NCBI GenBank assembly: GCA_025963955.1
Contig: JAOPZU010000361.1
Location: 1 to 7,658 of the forward strand
Source: Solirubrobacterales bacterium
GTDB lineage: Bacteria > Actinomycetota > Thermoleophilia > Solirubrobacterales > Solirubrobacteraceae
Length of the DNA stretch: 7,658 nucleotides
Direction: 5' to 3'
Under the pieces are notes generated by a model. The model had not been told where the DNA came from and did no database searches. It was given only the letters and a program-made list of their open reading frames with translations. The position numbers and the translations under genes are program-made. Shown here one piece after another: positions 6,730-7,658 of this stretch (positions are counted from its first letter, which is position 1; each line of letters opens with the position of its first letter).

Positions 6730-7461
6730 TCAGGCCGGCAGGAGCTCGGGGGCGATCGCGCCCGCGGGGATGTGCCCGCCCACGGTAAAGTGCCGGTCCG
6801 CCAGACGGCCGCACGGCCGCGCCGCGATCCGGTCACGAAGATCCTGCATCGTCATCAGCAGCGCGATGGACGGAGCGATCTGCAGGTCGGCACGGTTGGG
6901 GGACCCGCCCCCGAGCGTGCCGTCCGCGATCCAGTCGTCGAGGCGGGCCAGGTAGTCGGGCAGCGCCGCGAAGTCGGCCGCGACCGCCGCCGGCGTCGCC
7001 TGGTTGATCCGGATCTCCAGGCGGGCGATGAGCGGCATGCTCGCTCGCAGCATCGCGCCCGGCAGCGGCAGCTGGCCGCCTTCGCCGAACGACGGCGCCG
7101 CGGAGGCGTTGTCACGCAACGTGGGCCACAGGATGCGGCGCGCGAGCGGCTGCAGCACCTCGTCGCCCCACCGCTCGGCCTCCAGCACTCGCGCGGCGGC
7201 GGCGGGGTCCGCCGGCAGCAGCGCCGGCTCCGGCACCAGGCGGTCGAGCTCCGCGAGGATCGCCCGGGAGCCCTGCAGCTTGCGCCCGTCCTCGAAGCGG
7301 ATCGCGGGGACCGTGCGGCCGGGGAACATCAGCCGCACCGCGACGACCTGGCCCGGCGGCGGGATCTCGACCTTCCGGAAGGCGATCCCCTTCAGCTCCA
7401 GGGCCTTGGCGACGGTGTTGCACGGGTGTGACCCGTGGACGACGTAGAGCTTGGCGGGCAA
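6730..7461 (-). CDS. Glutathione S-transferase-like protein
   Basis: The predicted protein has 243 residues with a thioredoxin-like N-terminal domain and an all-helical C-terminal domain, the GST layout. The N-terminal domain shows [19 protein letters not shown] (5-23), with a SHPC motif (S11, C14) where glutaredoxins have CPxC. It continues with TVPAI (50-54, the cis-proline loop) and GSRAI (64-68), the usual thiol-binding segment. The C-terminal domain carries [13 protein letters not shown] (187-199), matching the N-capping region of GSTs. A TTG start at 7461 is preferred: it begins right at the first strand and follows TAGGCT by 7 nt. An ATG at 7563 is in frame but would add 34 low-complexity residues upstream of that box and into the rpmE start. 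Most actinobacteria use mycothiol, so the thiol substrate is uncertain. It converges on folK and diverges from rpmE. Confidence 0.8.
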   Translation of the reverse strand: MPAKLYVVHGSHPCNTVAKALELKGIAFRKVEIPPPGQVVAVRLMFPGRTVPAIRFEDGRKLQGSRAILAELDRLVPEPALLPADPAAAARVLEAERWGDEVLQPLARRILWPTLRDNASAAPSFGEGGQLPLPGAMLRASMPLIARLEIRINQATPAAVAADFAALPDYLARLDDWIADGTLGGGSPNRADLQIAPSIALLMTMQDLRDRIAARPCGRLADRHFTVGGHIPAGAIAPELLPA

Positions 7462-7468
7462 GGGCGCG

Positions 7469-7474
7469 AGCCTA
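7469..7474 (-). promoter_or_regulatory. Candidate -10 box for the GST-like gene (leaderless TTG start)
   Basis: On the minus strand TAGGCT ends 7 nt before a TTG codon at 7461-7459, the same geometry as TAGGGT before folP. This is the main argument for the TTG start. No Shine-Dalgarno is visible. Confidence 0.55.
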
Positions 7475-7482
7475 CCCCGGCC

Positions 7483-7501
7483 GACCGGCCCGGAGCCGGT
7501 C
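7483..7501. repeat. 6-bp inverted repeat in the divergent promoter region
   Basis: GACCGG (7483-7488) and CCGGTC (7496-7501) are perfect inverted arms around 7 nt. They lie across the expected -35 region of the GST-like gene, upstream of the rpmE promoter. An operator role is possible, but short GC dyads are common in such DNA. Confidence 0.3.
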
Positions 7502-7545
7502 TGTGACGTGCGTCCGAGCGGTCCGCCGGGGAACGGGCACCCCGC

Positions 7546-7551
7546 TATCCT
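7546..7551 (+). promoter_or_regulatory. Candidate -10 box for rpmE
   Basis: TATCCT matches TANNNT and ends 10 nt before the rpmE ATG. The intervening GGACGG could act as a weak ribosome binding site only if transcription starts unusually early, so a very short leader is expected. No AT-rich Zur-like operator is visible nearby. Confidence 0.5.
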
Positions 7552-7561
7552 GGACGGAACC

Positions 7562-7658
7562 ATGAAGACCGAAATTCATCCGAACTACGTCGTATCTCAC
7601 GTCAAGTGCACGTGTGGCAACGAGTTCGAGACCCGTTCCACGACGCCGCAGATCAGCG
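7562..7658 (+). CDS. rpmE: 50S ribosomal protein L31, zinc-binding type (5' part)
   Basis: The first 32 codons are visible before the window ends. The protein begins MKTEIHPNY, followed by [13 protein letters not shown] at 15-27, a close match to the start of bacterial L31. The CTC pair (C16, C18) shows the cysteine-containing, zinc-binding form; the second half of the zinc site would lie beyond the window. L31 sits on the large subunit and helps bridge it to the small subunit. The zinc-binding form is generally the zinc-replete one, while cysteine-free paralogues are the Zur-regulated form. The gene has its own promoter, divergent from the GST-like gene. Confidence 0.95.
   Translation, partial: MKTEIHPNYVVSHVKCTCGNEFETRSTTPQIS

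Noticed and set aside
6037..7431. A 464-codon plus-strand open frame across the thioesterase end, folK and the GST-like gene
   Set aside because: It is out of frame with folK and antisense to the GST-like gene. Its Arg/Pro/Ala-rich composition is typical of shadow frames.
7462..7563. ATG at 7563 (minus strand) as the GST-like start
   Set aside because: It would overlap the first bases of rpmE and add 34 Gly/Pro/Arg-rich residues before a domain that begins cleanly at the TTG.

Overview
This is a very GC-rich chromosomal window with housekeeping gene content and actinobacterial gene order. The run hpt - ftsH - folP - folB - (thioesterase) - folK matches the hpt-ftsH-fol block known from Actinobacteria such as Mycobacterium. 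The composition, the scarcity of Shine-Dalgarno sequences at the transcription-unit starts and the recurrent TANNNT box just before start codons fit a high-GC actinobacterium. Thermoleophilia (Solirubrobacterales-like) is my best guess, but that rank is inference. I see no prophage, transposon, CRISPR array, tRNA or rRNA.

Layout. Positions 1-33 hold the last codons of an upstream gene that overlaps (GTGA) a nucleoside-type ABC permease at 30-1268. A 54-bp gap with a promoter-like box leads to hpt (1323-1850, purine salvage). A 97-bp gap with a mismatched dyad and an extended -10 leads to ftsH (1948-3930, membrane AAA+ zinc protease). A 153-bp gap, dominated by a large imperfect palindrome, separates ftsH from the folate cluster: folP (4084-4896), folB (4886-5347), a TesB-like double-hotdog thioesterase (5376-6206) and folK (6203-6724). 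These four genes overlap or nearly touch. A glutathione-S-transferase-like gene converges on folK from the minus strand (6730-7461). It is divergent from rpmE (ribosomal protein L31), which starts at 7562 and runs off the window.

How the genes work together. The permease and Hpt plausibly link uptake of nucleosides or bases to nucleotide salvage. FolB, FolK and FolP carry out three successive late steps of dihydropteroate synthesis: aldol cleavage of dihydroneopterin, pyrophosphorylation of the hydroxymethylpterin, and condensation with p-aminobenzoate. folE, which lies between ftsH and folP in Mycobacterium, is absent here. The thioesterase has no evident folate role.

The most notable signals are: (i) TANNNT boxes 7-8 nt before the start codons of hpt, folP, folB and the minus-strand GST-like gene, with looser versions at ftsH and rpmE, suggesting mostly leaderless transcripts and fixing several starts; (ii) a strongly acidic N-terminal extension on FolB; (iii) the thioesterase inserted between folB and folK; (iv) the 79-bp palindromic element where folE might be expected. 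I did not find a clearly new multi-gene system; most of the window is conserved core genome.
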